Assembly: GCA_004346725.1 (NCBI GenBank)
Contig: SMDE01000001.1
Location: forward strand, 372,001 to 436,000
Reading direction: 5' to 3'
Origin: Phytobacter diazotrophicus
GTDB lineage: Bacteria > Pseudomonadota > Gammaproteobacteria > Enterobacterales > Enterobacteriaceae
DNA: 64,000 nt
Positions 1-8,704 of the stretch are shown here, one piece after another; position 1 is the stretch's first letter; every line of letters starts with the position of its first letter. The position numbers were made by a program, and so were the translations under genes. A model generated the notes under the pieces. The model was given only the letters and a program-made list of their open reading frames with translations, did no database searches and was not told the origin of the DNA.

Positions 1-3
1 CCT

Positions 4-1374
4 TTATTGTTCCAGGCGGTTACGCCAGGTGGTCAGAACATCGCTGCGGGTAATCAGGCCAAGAAAGCGGTCATTGTCGGCAATCACAGCCACCAGGCCC
101 CGGTCAAAAATGGCTTTCAGCGCGCTTTCCGGCGCGTGCTTGTCGAGGGTTTCCACGTTGCGGGTCATCGCCTCTTTCACCGGTGATGAAAAACGCGCGC
201 TATCACCCTGTACGTGGCTTATCAGATCCCACTCATCGACAATGCCGACGACCCGGCCGTTTTCCAGCACGGGAAGCTGCGAGAAATCATACAGACGCAT
301 GCGCGCCAGCACGGCGGCCAGGGTGTCATCCGGCGCGGCGGTGACGGTAGCCCCTTCGTCGTGGCGCAGGGCAATGAAATCGGTCAGGTCGCCGCGCGTC
401 GGGCGGCTTAACAAGCCTTGCTGGCGCATCCAGTCATCATTAAACATTTTGGAGAGGTATTTATTGCCGCTGTCGCAGGCGAGCGTTACCACTCGTTTGG
501 CGGTCGTCTGCGCCTGGCAATAGCGTAGCGCGGCGCTGAGCAGCGTACCGGTTGAAGAACCGGCCAGCACGCCTTCGGTTTGTAGCAGAGCTCGCGCGGC
601 GGCAAACGCTTCAGCATCGGTAACCCGGTAGGCCTTATGCACGCCGTCGATATGCGCCAGCGGTGGGATAAAATCCTCACCGATGCCTTCGACCAGCCAG
701 GAGCCGGGCTCACCGTATTGCCCGGTTTCAACCTGATCGGCAAGAATGGACCCTGCCGGGTCGGCGAGGATAAATTCGGTTTTCGGCGAATGTTCGGCAA
801 ACCATGCCTGCAATCCCCCCAGCGTGCCGCCGGAACCGACGCCAACGACAATCGCGTCGATATCACCGTCAAGCTGGGCGTAAATTTCCGGCGCGGTGGT
901 ACTAAAGTGCGCCAGCGGATTGGCTTCGTTATTAAACTGGTCAATGTAAAACGCACCCGGCGTCTCTTGCGCCAGGCGGCGGGCATAATCCTGATAATAG
1001 GCCGGGTGCCCTTTGTTGACATCAGAGCGCGTTAAAACCACTTTCGCCCCCAACGCCCGCAGGTGGAAGATCTTCTCCCGGCTCATTTTGTCTGGCACCA
1101 CCAGAATCAATGAATAGCCTTTTTGCGCGGCAATCAGCGCCAGACCAAGGCCAGTATTGCCCGCCGTCGCCTCTATGATCGTTCCGCCTGGCTGTAAATG
1201 GCCCAGCCGTTCGGCTTCGTTAATCATCGACAGCGCAACGCGGTCTTTGATAGAACCGCCAGGGTTCTGGTTTTCCAGCTTCAGAAACAGGCTGCAGGGG
1301 CCCGTCTCCAGCTTATGCAACTGGAGGAGCGGAGTCTGGCCGATAAGTTCACTAATCGAATGCAATACTGACAT
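4..1374 (-). CDS. Cystathionine beta-synthase (PLP fold II plus CBS pair)
   Basis: The 456-aa protein has two parts. Residues 1-315 form a fold-type-II PLP enzyme of the cysteine synthase/cystathionine beta-synthase family, with the PLP lysine in the GGSIKDR motif (K43) and a glycine-rich phosphate loop VGSGGTLGG. The C-terminal part (about 330-456) carries two CBS motifs (FSQLPVLENGRVVGIVDEWD and LVAVIADNDRFLGLITRSDV). Family knowledge says such enzymes condense serine or activated serine with homocysteine to cystathionine, the first step of reverse transsulfuration. CBS domains usually sense adenosyl ligands. It is not CysK or CysM, which lack the CBS pair. It diverges from a methionine-type ABC transporter, which fits a sulfur-scavenging role. 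A partner gamma-lyase could lie beyond the window edge. The family is sure; the exact substrate is inferred. Confidence 0.85.
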   Translation of the reverse strand: MSVLHSISELIGQTPLLQLHKLETGPCSLFLKLENQNPGGSIKDRVALSMINEAERLGHLQPGGTIIEATAGNTGLGLALIAAQKGYSLILVVPDKMSREKIFHLRALGAKVVLTRSDVNKGHPAYYQDYARRLAQETPGAFYIDQFNNEANPLAHFSTTAPEIYAQLDGDIDAIVVGVGSGGTLGGLQAWFAEHSPKTEFILADPAGSILADQVETGQYGEPGSWLVEGIGEDFIPPLAHIDGVHKAYRVTDAEAFAAARALLQTEGVLAGSSTGTLLSAALRYCQAQTTAKRVVTLACDSGNKYLSKMFNDDWMRQQGLLSRPTRGDLTDFIALRHDEGATVTAAPDDTLAAVLARMRLYDFSQLPVLENGRVVGIVDEWDLISHVQGDSARFSSPVKEAMTRNVETLDKHAPESALKAIFDRGLVAVIADNDRFLGLITRSDVLTTWRNRLEQ

Positions 1375-1769
1375 GGTTAATCACCCACAGATAAACGTGA
1401 TGAGCGGATGATAGGTCTGTCAATTTGCCTGTTTAAAGAACGTTTATCCGGCGATTAGAACAAAAAGAAATATGAAGTGCTATTTAGACATCAGGAGGGA
1501 AAGGCGGTTAGCCGTCCGGATGTGTCGATTGCCAGAATTTGGCATTTTTGCTGTGTTTTTAGCCACTTTGCCAGCAATCTTCCTGCGTATTATGCGTTTA
1601 GCAGATAACCATTGCTGAATTTAGTCATTAGACAGAATAGCGAGAATCGCCGCCTCTTAGCTCCGAAAGTTATATCTAATGTCTATTTAGTTATTTGAAT
1701 TATATTCATGACTGATTATTATCGTTTGGACTTCCATACTGCTAAACCGCCAAACGGAAAAGTAATGCA
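1375..1769. other. Divergent control region between cbs and metN-like gene
   Basis: This 395-base gap separates two divergent transcription units, so it must hold both promoters. The half nearer metN (about 1600-1740) is AT-rich. No convincing tandem MetJ boxes (AGACGTCT repeats) were found: the best single octamer, AGACATCA near 1486, has no good neighbour. No gene or RNA was recognised. Confidence 0.5.
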
Positions 1770-2789
1770 ATGATCGTTCTCAGGAATATTTCTAAGATTT
1801 TCGACCAGGGAAAGGCGTCGATTACCGCCGTAGACAGCGTCAATCTGTCGGTTGAGCAGGGGCAAATTTACGGGATTATCGGCTATAGCGGCGCCGGAAA
1901 AAGTACGCTGATTCGTCTGCTGAACGGTCTGGAAAAGCCGACCTCCGGCAGCGTAGTGATAAACGGTCAGGACATCTCTGCGGCAAAGGGCGAGCAATTG
2001 CGCCAGGCCCGGCTGAAAATCAGCATGGTCTTCCAGCACTTCAACCTGTTGTGGTCACGCACGGTGGCAGAAAACATCGCCTTTTCCATGCAGATTGCCG
2101 GTGCGCCAAAAGCGAAAATCAATGCCCGCGTGGCGGAGTTGATTGAGCTGGTGGGGCTGAAAGGCCGTGAAAATGCTTACCCGTCGCAATTGAGCGGTGG
2201 ACAAAAGCAGCGCGTGGGGATTGCCCGTGCGCTAGCAAACAACCCGGATGTGCTGCTGTGTGATGAGGCGACATCGGCGCTGGATCCGCAAACCACCGAT
2301 CAGATCCTCGATCTGTTGCTGGACATTAACCGTCGTTTCCAACTGACGATTGTGCTCATCACCCATGAAATGCATGTGGTGCGCAAAATCTGTGACCGCG
2401 TGGCGGTGATGGAAAACGGCAGCGTGGTGGAAGAGGGGGATGTGATCAGCGTCTTTACGCATCCTCAGCAGCCGATCACCCGCCAGTTTGTGCGCCAGAT
2501 TAGTCAGTATGAAGAAGCAGAGTTTAACCCTGAGCTGAACGCGGGTCTTGACGGTACGGTTATCAAGCTGACCTTTACCGGGCATAACACGCATCAGCCT
2601 GTCGTCGGTGAACTGACGTTGCGCTACGGCCTGCCGTTCAACATTTTGCATGGAAAAATGACCCAAACCGCTCATGGCGTGTTTGGTCAACTGTGGGTGC
2701 ATGTCGTCGCCACAGAGGAACAGGTAAACAATATCCTCGCGGATTTACGCCATAGCGATATTGAAGGCGAGGTGATTAAACATGCTTGA
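1770..2789 (+). CDS. Methionine-type ABC transporter ATP-binding protein (MetN-like)
   Basis: This 339-aa ATPase would power import at the cytoplasmic face. The Walker A motif is GYSGAGKST (residues 38-46), followed by the signature LSGGQKQRV and Walker B VLLCDEATSALD. The last ~80 residues resemble the C-terminal NIL regulatory domain of MetN, which binds methionine and inhibits transport in the family. Its stop overlaps the permease start by 8 bases (ATGCTTGA), so the two are translationally coupled. In E. coli the canonical metNIQ operon lies elsewhere, near gmhB, so this is probably a second paralogous system. Placement beside cbs suggests uptake of methionine or a related sulfur compound, which is inference. 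Confidence 0.85.
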   Translation: MIVLRNISKIFDQGKASITAVDSVNLSVEQGQIYGIIGYSGAGKSTLIRLLNGLEKPTSGSVVINGQDISAAKGEQLRQARLKISMVFQHFNLLWSRTVAENIAFSMQIAGAPKAKINARVAELIELVGLKGRENAYPSQLSGGQKQRVGIARALANNPDVLLCDEATSALDPQTTDQILDLLLDINRRFQLTIVLITHEMHVVRKICDRVAVMENGSVVEEGDVISVFTHPQQPITRQFVRQISQYEEAEFNPELNAGLDGTVIKLTFTGHNTHQPVVGELTLRYGLPFNILHGKMTQTAHGVFGQLWVHVVATEEQVNNILADLRHSDIEGEVIKHA

Positions 2790-3450
2790 GACACTATTTC
2801 CGCACCTGAAACTGGCCCAACTGTGGGCGGCCACGCAGGAGACGCTCTACATGACGGCACTCTCTGGCGCGGCGACCTTTGTGCTGGGGATCATTCTTGG
2901 ACTGGCGCTGTTTTTGACTGCCCGCGGCGGATTATTTCAAAACCGCGTGCTCTATAGCCTGATATCGATTGTGGTGAACGTGTTCCGCTCGATCCCGTTC
3001 ATCATTCTGATTGTTCTGCTGATTCCGTTTACCAAAACGATTGTCGGCACCATCCTCGGGGCGAACGCCGCGCTGCCCGCGCTGATTGTCGGAGCCGCGC
3101 CGTTTTATGCCCGCCTGGTGGAGATCGCCCTGCGTGAGGTGGACAAAGGGGTTATCGAGGCGACCCGTTCGATGGGGGCACGCCTTAGCACACTGATTTT
3201 TCGGGTTTTACTGCCTGAATCATCGCCTGCACTGGTTTCCGGTATCACGGTGACGCTGATTGCTCTGGTGAGCTACAGCGCTATGGCCGGGGTTATCGGT
3301 GCGGGTGGCTTAGGAAATCTGGCTTATCTGGAAGGATTCCAGCGCAACCATGGCGACGTCACGCTGGTGGCGACAGTGACCATTTTGATTATTGTCTTCA
3401 TCATCCAGTTCTGCGGCGACGCACTGACTTCTCTGTTAGATAAACGCTAA
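2782..3450 (+). CDS. Methionine-type ABC transporter permease (MetI-like)
   Basis: This 222-aa inner-membrane protein has about five hydrophobic segments and the family length (MetI is 217 aa). A typical permease EAA-like loop lies around IEATRSMGARLSTLIFRVLLPES, where it would contact the MetN-like ATPase. It starts inside the end of the ATPase gene and is followed after 20 bases by the binding-protein gene, so all three form one operon. Substrate assignment rests on family resemblance only. Confidence 0.85.
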   Translation: MLETLFPHLKLAQLWAATQETLYMTALSGAATFVLGIILGLALFLTARGGLFQNRVLYSLISIVVNVFRSIPFIILIVLLIPFTKTIVGTILGANAALPALIVGAAPFYARLVEIALREVDKGVIEATRSMGARLSTLIFRVLLPESSPALVSGITVTLIALVSYSAMAGVIGAGGLGNLAYLEGFQRNHGDVTLVATVTILIIVFIIQFCGDALTSLLDKR

Positions 3451-3470
3451 TAAAATTAGGGAAACACATC

Positions 3471-4283
3471 ATGAAAAAAACACTGACACTGATTGCCGCC
3501 ATGACTTTGGGTGCAATGAGCTTCTCCTCCTGGGCCGACAAACTGACCGTGGGCGCTTCTAACGTGCCGCACGCTGAAATTCTGGAGCAGGCGAAACCGA
3601 TTCTCGCAAAACAAGGTATCGATCTGGAGATCAAACCGTTCCAGGATTACATTCTGCCGAACACCGCGCTGGCTGGCCGTGAAATCGACGCCAACTACTT
3701 CCAGCACATTCCGTACCTGAACAGCGTACTGAAAGATCACGCGGGCGATAAAACCTATGATTTCGTCAGCGCGGGCGCAATCCACATTGAGCCGATTGGT
3801 ATCTACTCCAAAAAATACAAGTCGCTGAAAGACCTGCCGCAGGGTGGCAAAATCATCATGCGTGATGCGGTATCCGAAGAAGGCCGTATCCTCTCTATCT
3901 TCGAAAAAGAGGGCGTGATCAAGCTGAAACCGGGCGTGGATAAAGTCTCTGCGCGTATCAGCGATATCGTTGAAAACCCGAAAAAACTGCAGTTCCAGCC
4001 GAACGTAGAAGCGGCGCTGCTGCCGCAGATGTATAACAACGACGAAGGTGACGCGGTGGTGATCAACGCCAACTACGCCATTGACGCAGGCCTGGACCCG
4101 GTACACGATCCGATCGCGGTTGAAAGCGGCGAAAACAACCCGTACGCCAACATCATTACCGTACACCGTGGCGATGAGAAGAAAAAAGACATCGTAGCGC
4201 TGGTAAACGTGCTGCACTCTAAAGAGATTCAGGATTGGATCCGCACCAAATACAAAGGTGCGGTAATCCCGGTAAGCAACTGA
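3471..4283 (+). CDS. Periplasmic MetQ/NlpA-family substrate-binding protein
   Basis: This 270-aa protein starts with a classical Sec signal peptide (MKKTLTLIAAMTLGAMSFSS, cleavage probably after SWA at residue 22). The mature part has the NlpA/MetQ family features (VGASNVPHAEIL, IDANYFQHIPYLN, ADAVVINANYA-like segment). E. coli MetQ is a lipoprotein with a lipobox cysteine. Here there is no cysteine at the cleavage site, so the protein should be soluble in the periplasm. The ribosome site is AGGGA at 3460. It closes the metNIQ-like operon, and a hairpin follows. Confidence 0.85.
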   Translation: MKKTLTLIAAMTLGAMSFSSWADKLTVGASNVPHAEILEQAKPILAKQGIDLEIKPFQDYILPNTALAGREIDANYFQHIPYLNSVLKDHAGDKTYDFVSAGAIHIEPIGIYSKKYKSLKDLPQGGKIIMRDAVSEEGRILSIFEKEGVIKLKPGVDKVSARISDIVENPKKLQFQPNVEAALLPQMYNNDEGDAVVINANYAIDAGLDPVHDPIAVESGENNPYANIITVHRGDEKKKDIVALVNVLHSKEIQDWIRTKYKGAVIPVSN

Positions 4284-4297
4284 TTACTGCTGCTTCT

Positions 4298-4330
4298 GTG
4301 CGACGGGCTTGCCCGTCGCACCTCCTTTCC
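4298..4330 (+). terminator. Terminator of the metNIQ-like operon
   Basis: An 11-bp perfect stem GTGCGACGGGC/GCCCGTCGCAC with a TT loop is followed by CTCCTTTCC. The T-run is poor, but the position 15 bases after the metQ-like stop fits a terminator. Confidence 0.6.
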
Positions 4331-4442
4331 CGAACCTGTTCCTGCCCGCCTGTGTGATGAATCTCACCGATTTTAAACAATTGCGATAATACTTGATAAC
4401 AACGTACTACTATTGCCTGGGTCAATTTGCGCTGAGGTAGAA

Positions 4443-5624
4443 ATGAAAGATGTCGTTATCGTGGCTGCGGTTCGCACGCCTATCGGCTGTTTTCAGGGGG
4501 CGCTATCGCACCATTCTGCCGTTGAGCTGGGAAGTTATGTCGTTCAGGCGCTTCTCGATCGCAGCGGGATTCACCCCCAGACCGTTGATGAAGTCATTTT
4601 AGGCCAGGTACTTACCGCAGGCGCCGGGCAAAACCCTGCCCGCCAGTCGGCGATTAAAGGCGGGCTGCCCATGACGGTTTCGGCTATCACTATTAATGAT
4701 GTGTGCGGGTCAGGGCTGAAAGCGCTGCATCTGGCGTCGCAGGCGATTCAGTGCGGTGAAGCCGATGTGGTCATTGCGGGCGGCCAGGAGAATATGAGCC
4801 GTGCCCCCCATGTGCTGACTGACAGCCGTACCGGGGCGCGACTGGGTAATAGCCAACTTATCGACAGCCTGGTTCATGACGGATTATGGGATGCCTTCAA
4901 CGATTACCATATGGGCGTAACCGCAGAAAACCTCGCGCGGGAGTACGGCATCAGCCGTGCCAACCAGGATGACTGGGCGCTCCGTTCGCAGCAAAAAGCG
5001 CGCGCCGCTATTGATTCCGGACGTTTTCGCGATGAAATCGTGCCGGTGAAAGCGCTGTCCACCGACGGGCGACCATTACTGGTTGATACCGATGAGCAAC
5101 CGCGCACCGACGCCAGCGCAGAAGGGCTTGCGAAACTCTCCCCGGCATTTGAACTGACGGGGTCGGTCACCGCGGGTAACGCCTCGTCCATTAATGACGG
5201 CGCAGCAGCAGTGATGATGATGAGTGAAGCCAAAGCGCAGGAGCTGAATTTACCGGTGATGGCCCGTATTCGTGCTTTTGCCAGCGTAGGCGTCGATCCT
5301 GCCCTGATGGGCATCGCACCGGTTTATGCCACCCGTCGCTGCCTTGAGCGCGTGGGCTGGCACCTGGATGACGTCGATCTGATTGAGGCCAATGAAGCCT
5401 ATGCCGCCCAGGCGCTGTCTGTCGGTAAAGTGCTGGAGTGGGATGAAAAGCGGGTGAATGTGAACGGCGGTGCCATTGCGCTTGGCCATCCTATCGGTGC
5501 ATCCGGCTGCCGTATTCTGGTCTCGCTGGTGCACGAAATGAAAAAACGTAATGCCCGTAAAGGGCTGGCAACCTTATGTATCGGTGGCGGGCAGGGTGTG
5601 GCGCTGGCGATAGAGCGCGACTGA
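4443..5624 (+). CDS. yqeF: Acetyl-CoA acetyltransferase YqeF (thiolase)
   Basis: The 393-aa protein is a biosynthetic-type thiolase that would interconvert two acetyl-CoA and acetoacetyl-CoA. The nucleophilic cysteine is C88 in INDVCGSGLKALH; the other family motifs are NEAYAAQ, GGAIALGHPIGASG and the C-terminal CIGGGQG. The start at 4443 is preferred over an upstream start at 4413 because GAGG lies just before it and MKDVVIVAAVRTPIG is the family N-terminus. As in E. coli, yqeF lies upstream of kduI on the same strand, but a 622-base gap separates them here. Confidence 0.9.
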   Translation: MKDVVIVAAVRTPIGCFQGALSHHSAVELGSYVVQALLDRSGIHPQTVDEVILGQVLTAGAGQNPARQSAIKGGLPMTVSAITINDVCGSGLKALHLASQAIQCGEADVVIAGGQENMSRAPHVLTDSRTGARLGNSQLIDSLVHDGLWDAFNDYHMGVTAENLAREYGISRANQDDWALRSQQKARAAIDSGRFRDEIVPVKALSTDGRPLLVDTDEQPRTDASAEGLAKLSPAFELTGSVTAGNASSINDGAAAVMMMSEAKAQELNLPVMARIRAFASVGVDPALMGIAPVYATRRCLERVGWHLDDVDLIEANEAYAAQALSVGKVLEWDEKRVNVNGGAIALGHPIGASGCRILVSLVHEMKKRNARKGLATLCIGGGQGVALAIERD

Positions 5625-5655
5625 GTCCTTCTTGCAGATAACGTCCTTTCCCCCT

Positions 5656-5682
5656 AAAAAAAAGCCCTCCGTTAAGGAGGGC
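5656..5682 (-). terminator. Minus-strand intrinsic terminator with no obvious gene
   Basis: The stem GCCCTCC/GGAGGGC (5664-5670 and 5676-5682) has eight A on its left side (5656-5663), so on the minus strand it is a textbook hairpin plus U8. On the plus strand it has no U-run, so it does not look made for yqeF. No minus-strand gene was recognised between it and kduI. Confidence 0.7.
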
Positions 5683-5833
5683 AAGGCCAGTTACAGAAAC
5701 ACTAACTCAAACGTCCCCGGGCAACGCGCCGCGCTACCCTGTTGTTTCTTTGTCGATACTTCCCTGGTGTATACGCATTCATTTTTGTGCCGCTATACAC
5801 GCCATCAACATTTCAAAAATTCGGTGTTAATTT

Positions 5834-5853
5834 ATCAAAACATCGTTTTACTT
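5834..5853. promoter_or_regulatory. Possible distal KdgR-like box upstream of kduI
   Basis: ATCAAAACATCGTTTTACTT has the symmetric AAAAC/GTTTT arms of the KdgR operator pattern. It lies about 410 bases before kduI, so its role is less certain than that of the proximal box. Confidence 0.35.
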
Positions 5854-6112
5854 TGTGTGACGACCTGCGCAGTTTAAAAGAAAACGTAGCGCTTCGCATC
5901 CTGAAAAACGCGATAACGTTGCGATATCAAAAAGGATCTTAGATTTCGCGCAGTAAAAATGCCTGCAGACTGTTAAAACTTCAAGATGTTATTAACTATT
6001 TGTTTGTTATCATTAAATTCTGTTCTCATGCCCAATGAACCGCACCTCTTCCTCGTGTAAATGCCAGACGTTCGTGATCGCAACTACAGTTTTAGAAATA
6101 TATTACGAAAAA

Positions 6113-6131
6113 AATGAAACGTTGTTTTATA
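6113..6131. promoter_or_regulatory. KdgR operator upstream of kduI
   Basis: AATGAAACGTTGTTTTATA closely matches the KdgR consensus (AATGAAA, five-base centre, TTTCATT). It lies about 115 bases before the kduI start. KdgR is known to repress kdu genes in enterobacteria, so repression relieved by KDG is likely. Apart from this box, the distal box and the minus-strand terminator, nothing was recognised in the gap 5625-6246. Confidence 0.65.
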
Positions 6132-6246
6132 TAACATTGAAAACGTGTTTTAGCCGGGATAAGATGTGCCCATACTGCAAAACGGAACGTTTTTTATTCG
6201 CTCCGTTACGTGCGATTCGAATGAAACATTGACTGCGGAGGTAAAT

Positions 6247-7083
6247 GTGGACGTAAGACAAAGCATCCACAGTGCGCATGCGAAAACGCTGGATACCCAG
6301 GGACTGCGCAATGAATTTTTGGTTGAAGAGGTATTCGTGGATGACGAATACACCATGGTCTATAGCCACATCGACCGTATTATCGTCGGTGGCATTAAGC
6401 CGGTCGCCAAAACCGTCTCTGTTGGCGGTGAAGTGGGCAAGCAATTGGGCGTAAGCTACTTCCTGGAACGCCGTGAATTGGGCGTTATCAATATCGGCGG
6501 CCCGGGCACCATTACCGTTGATGGTCAGTGCTATGAAATCGGCCATCGCGACGCGTTATATGTCGGCAAAGGGGCGAAAGAAGTGGTGTTCGCCAGCGTC
6601 GATACCGCGACACCCGCGAAGTTCTACTACAACTGCGCACCGGCACATACTACTTACCCGACCAAAAAAGTGACGCCTGCGGATGTTTCTCCGGTCACGC
6701 TGGGTGACAACCTCACCAGCAACCGTCGCACCATCAATAAATACTTCGTGCCGGACGTGCTGGAAACCTGCCAGTTGAGCATGGGGCTGACCGAACTCGC
6801 GCCGGGTAACCTGTGGAATACCATGCCGTGTCATACCCATGAGCGCCGCATGGAAGTCTACTTCTACTTCAATATGGATGAGGACGCATGCGTGTTCCAC
6901 ATGATGGGGCAGCCGCAGGAGACCCGCCATATTGTGATGCATAACGAACAAGCGGTGATTTCGCCGAGCTGGTCTATTCACTCAGGTGTGGGGACGAAGG
7001 CGTATACCTTTATCTGGGGTATGGTCGGTGAAAACCAGGTCTTTGATGATATGGACCACGTCGCGGTTAAAGATCTGCGCTAA
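6247..7083 (+). CDS. kduI: 5-keto 4-deoxyuronate isomerase KduI
   Basis: KduI (278 aa) isomerises 5-keto-4-deoxyuronate to 2,5-diketo-3-deoxygluconate in pectin/hexuronate breakdown. The cupin protein is nearly identical to E. coli KduI over its length, including the metal-binding [18 protein letters not shown] segment. The frame is open upstream to an ATG at 6166, but translation most likely starts at GTG 6247: GGAGG lies just before it, and the resulting N-terminus and length ([11 protein letters not shown], 278 aa) match the family. It is followed after 62 bases by kduD in the same operon. Confidence 0.95.
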   Translation: MDVRQSIHSAHAKTLDTQGLRNEFLVEEVFVDDEYTMVYSHIDRIIVGGIKPVAKTVSVGGEVGKQLGVSYFLERRELGVINIGGPGTITVDGQCYEIGHRDALYVGKGAKEVVFASVDTATPAKFYYNCAPAHTTYPTKKVTPADVSPVTLGDNLTSNRRTINKYFVPDVLETCQLSMGLTELAPGNLWNTMPCHTHERRMEVYFYFNMDEDACVFHMMGQPQETRHIVMHNEQAVISPSWSIHSGVGTKAYTFIWGMVGENQVFDDMDHVAVKDLR

Positions 7084-7145
7084 GCACCACAGGCATAACG
7101 AAAATATGCCTGCGGGTGCAGGCGTTGAAAGATTAAGGAACCAAC

Positions 7146-7907
7146 ATGATTCTGGATGCATTCTCTCTTCAAGGTAAAGTGGCTGTCGTTTCCGGGTGTG
7201 ATACAGGTCTGGGCCAGGGCATGGCGCTGGGTCTGGCGGAAGCGGGTTGCGATATCGTGGGTATCAACATTGTTGAACCGACCGAAACCATCGAGCGCGT
7301 TACGGCGCTGGGCCGTCGTTTCCTGAGCCTGACGGCTGACCTGCGTAAAATCGACGGTATCCCGGCACTGCTGGATCGTGCGGTGGCCGAGTTCGGCAAA
7401 ATCGACATTCTTGTCAATAACGCTGGCCTGATCCGTCGCGAAGACGCGATCAATTTCAGCGAGCAGGACTGGGATGACGTGATGAACCTGAATATTAAAA
7501 GCGTCTTTTTTATGTCCCAGGCAGCGGCGAAACACTTCATCGCTCAGGGCAATGGCGGCAAGATCATTAATATCGCCTCTATGCTCTCGTTCCAGGGCGG
7601 TATCCGCGTGCCGTCTTATACCGCTTCTAAAAGCGGCGTGATGGGCGTGACCCGTCTGCTGGCGAACGAATGGGCGAAACACAACATCAACGTCAACGCC
7701 ATCGCGCCGGGCTATATGGCGACCAATAACACCCAGCAATTACGTGCTGACGAAGAGCGTAGCGCGGCTATTCTCGACCGTATTCCGGCGGGGCGCTGGG
7801 GTTTACCGAGTGACCTGATGGGGCCGATTGTTTTCCTCTCCTCCAGTGCATCTGATTACATTAACGGCTATACCATCGCGGTCGACGGCGGCTGGCTGGC
7901 GCGTTAA
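7146..7907 (+). CDS. kduD: 2-dehydro-3-deoxy-D-gluconate 5-dehydrogenase KduD
   Basis: This 253-aa short-chain dehydrogenase reduces 2,5-diketo-3-deoxygluconate to KDG, the step after KduI. The Rossmann motif is SGCDTGLGQG near residue 15, the NAG motif is in ILVNNAG, and the catalytic YTASK lies near residue 157. The ribosome site AAGGA sits 7 bases before the ATG. It is the last gene of the kduID unit and ends before a strong terminator. In E. coli the next gene is araE; here an unrelated accessory patch follows. Confidence 0.95.
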   Translation: MILDAFSLQGKVAVVSGCDTGLGQGMALGLAEAGCDIVGINIVEPTETIERVTALGRRFLSLTADLRKIDGIPALLDRAVAEFGKIDILVNNAGLIRREDAINFSEQDWDDVMNLNIKSVFFMSQAAAKHFIAQGNGGKIINIASMLSFQGGIRVPSYTASKSGVMGVTRLLANEWAKHNINVNAIAPGYMATNNTQQLRADEERSAAILDRIPAGRWGLPSDLMGPIVFLSSSASDYINGYTIAVDGGWLAR

Positions 7908-7945
7908 TTCGCCTGATAGCGTTCTTCTTTGAAGGGTAATAAAAA

Positions 7946-7979
7946 AGCTAGTCAGTGGTAAGCTGACTGGCTTTTTATT
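7946..7979. terminator. Bidirectional terminator after kduD
   Basis: The stem AGCTAGTCAG/CTGACTGGCT is followed by TTTTTATT on the plus strand and by a T-run on the minus strand. It ends kduD and can also stop reading from the accessory patch. A second perfect hairpin, ACCACCTCC/GGAGGTGGT, lies at 7991-8011 without a U-run. Confidence 0.8.
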
Positions 7980-8050
7980 GTCACCCCTAAACCACCTCCT
8001 GGGGAGGTGGTGATTGATTTTGATGAAATTGAGAAAGTTTTTTCTGGCTA

Positions 8051-8690
8051 TTAATGACCAGGCCCAGCCTGCACCACGTCCCGGGCTACGCTAAAACCAT
8101 GGGAGTGGTATTCAATCATTTTAATCTGGGTATAAAGCGAGTCTTGTAGTGCACACTTTTTATATGCAAGGAAACTCTCCTCCAGCACTATTGGTAATAG
8201 GTTGGGAATTCTTTCCTGTAAAATATTAATCTGTATGTGATTATTGTCTTTAATAGTCAAAACCACTGGCAAAAAGTAGCGCACTGGCAAGTGATAAATG
8301 ATAAGGAAACCCGCCTTTTATGGCATAACGAGTATAGTGTATTAACTTTTTACGATTTTCCTGTGTCAATGGATTATGAATTAAACCTGTTCTCTCAGCA
8401 CTCCACCGGAATCGTCCTAAAACCAACGCCGCTGCCATGGGATACTGCATATCTGCCAGTTTGAGAATAAGATCTTGGTAATGTAAATCCAGGATATCCG
8501 GCCGTCTGAGATGCCTGCCATGCAGGTCAACGATTTTATGCTTGTTCTCTCACATAAAATTAAGAACATCGTCATTAAACTGATCCTAAGCCACTTTTCT
8601 GTTTGTCTTCTTTCCATTTCTGTACTTTTTACATGGCCAGAGTTGACCGCCAAATAGCGTATTATATTCAGCGTTTTTTTGTTTATCACT
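8051..8690 (-). pseudogene. Decayed copy of the neighbouring Sel1-type gene
   Basis: Three reading frames on the minus strand each match successive parts of the intact protein encoded at 8705-9757. HKIVDLHGRHLRRPDILDL matches HRIVNRYGHRLKRPDVFNM. MQYPMAAALVLGRFRW and NPLTQENRKKLIHYTRYAI match MRYPLAARLATGRLKW and NPLTHENRNKLIRYMRYAI. SFLAYKKCALQDSLYTQI matches SFSAYKMSALHGSQYAQI. An in-frame TGA lies before the first block (after FNDDVLNFM, about 8558), and a frameshift separates the last two blocks near 8265-8285. The signal-peptide region and the C-terminal tail are missing. This is a broken tandem duplicate, most likely non-functional. Confidence 0.8.
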
Positions 8691-8704
8691 TAAACATCGA
8701 TAAT

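Noticed and set aside
1375-1769. MetJ operator between cbs and the metN-like gene
   Set aside because: Only isolated octamers such as AGACATCA resemble the met box. MetJ needs at least two adjacent boxes, and no good neighbour is present.
5632-6160. Several small plus-strand ORFs (81, 66 and 65 codons) between yqeF and kduI
   Set aside because: No ribosome sites, unlikely compositions, and they run through the terminator and operator-like sequences. They look like chance ORFs.
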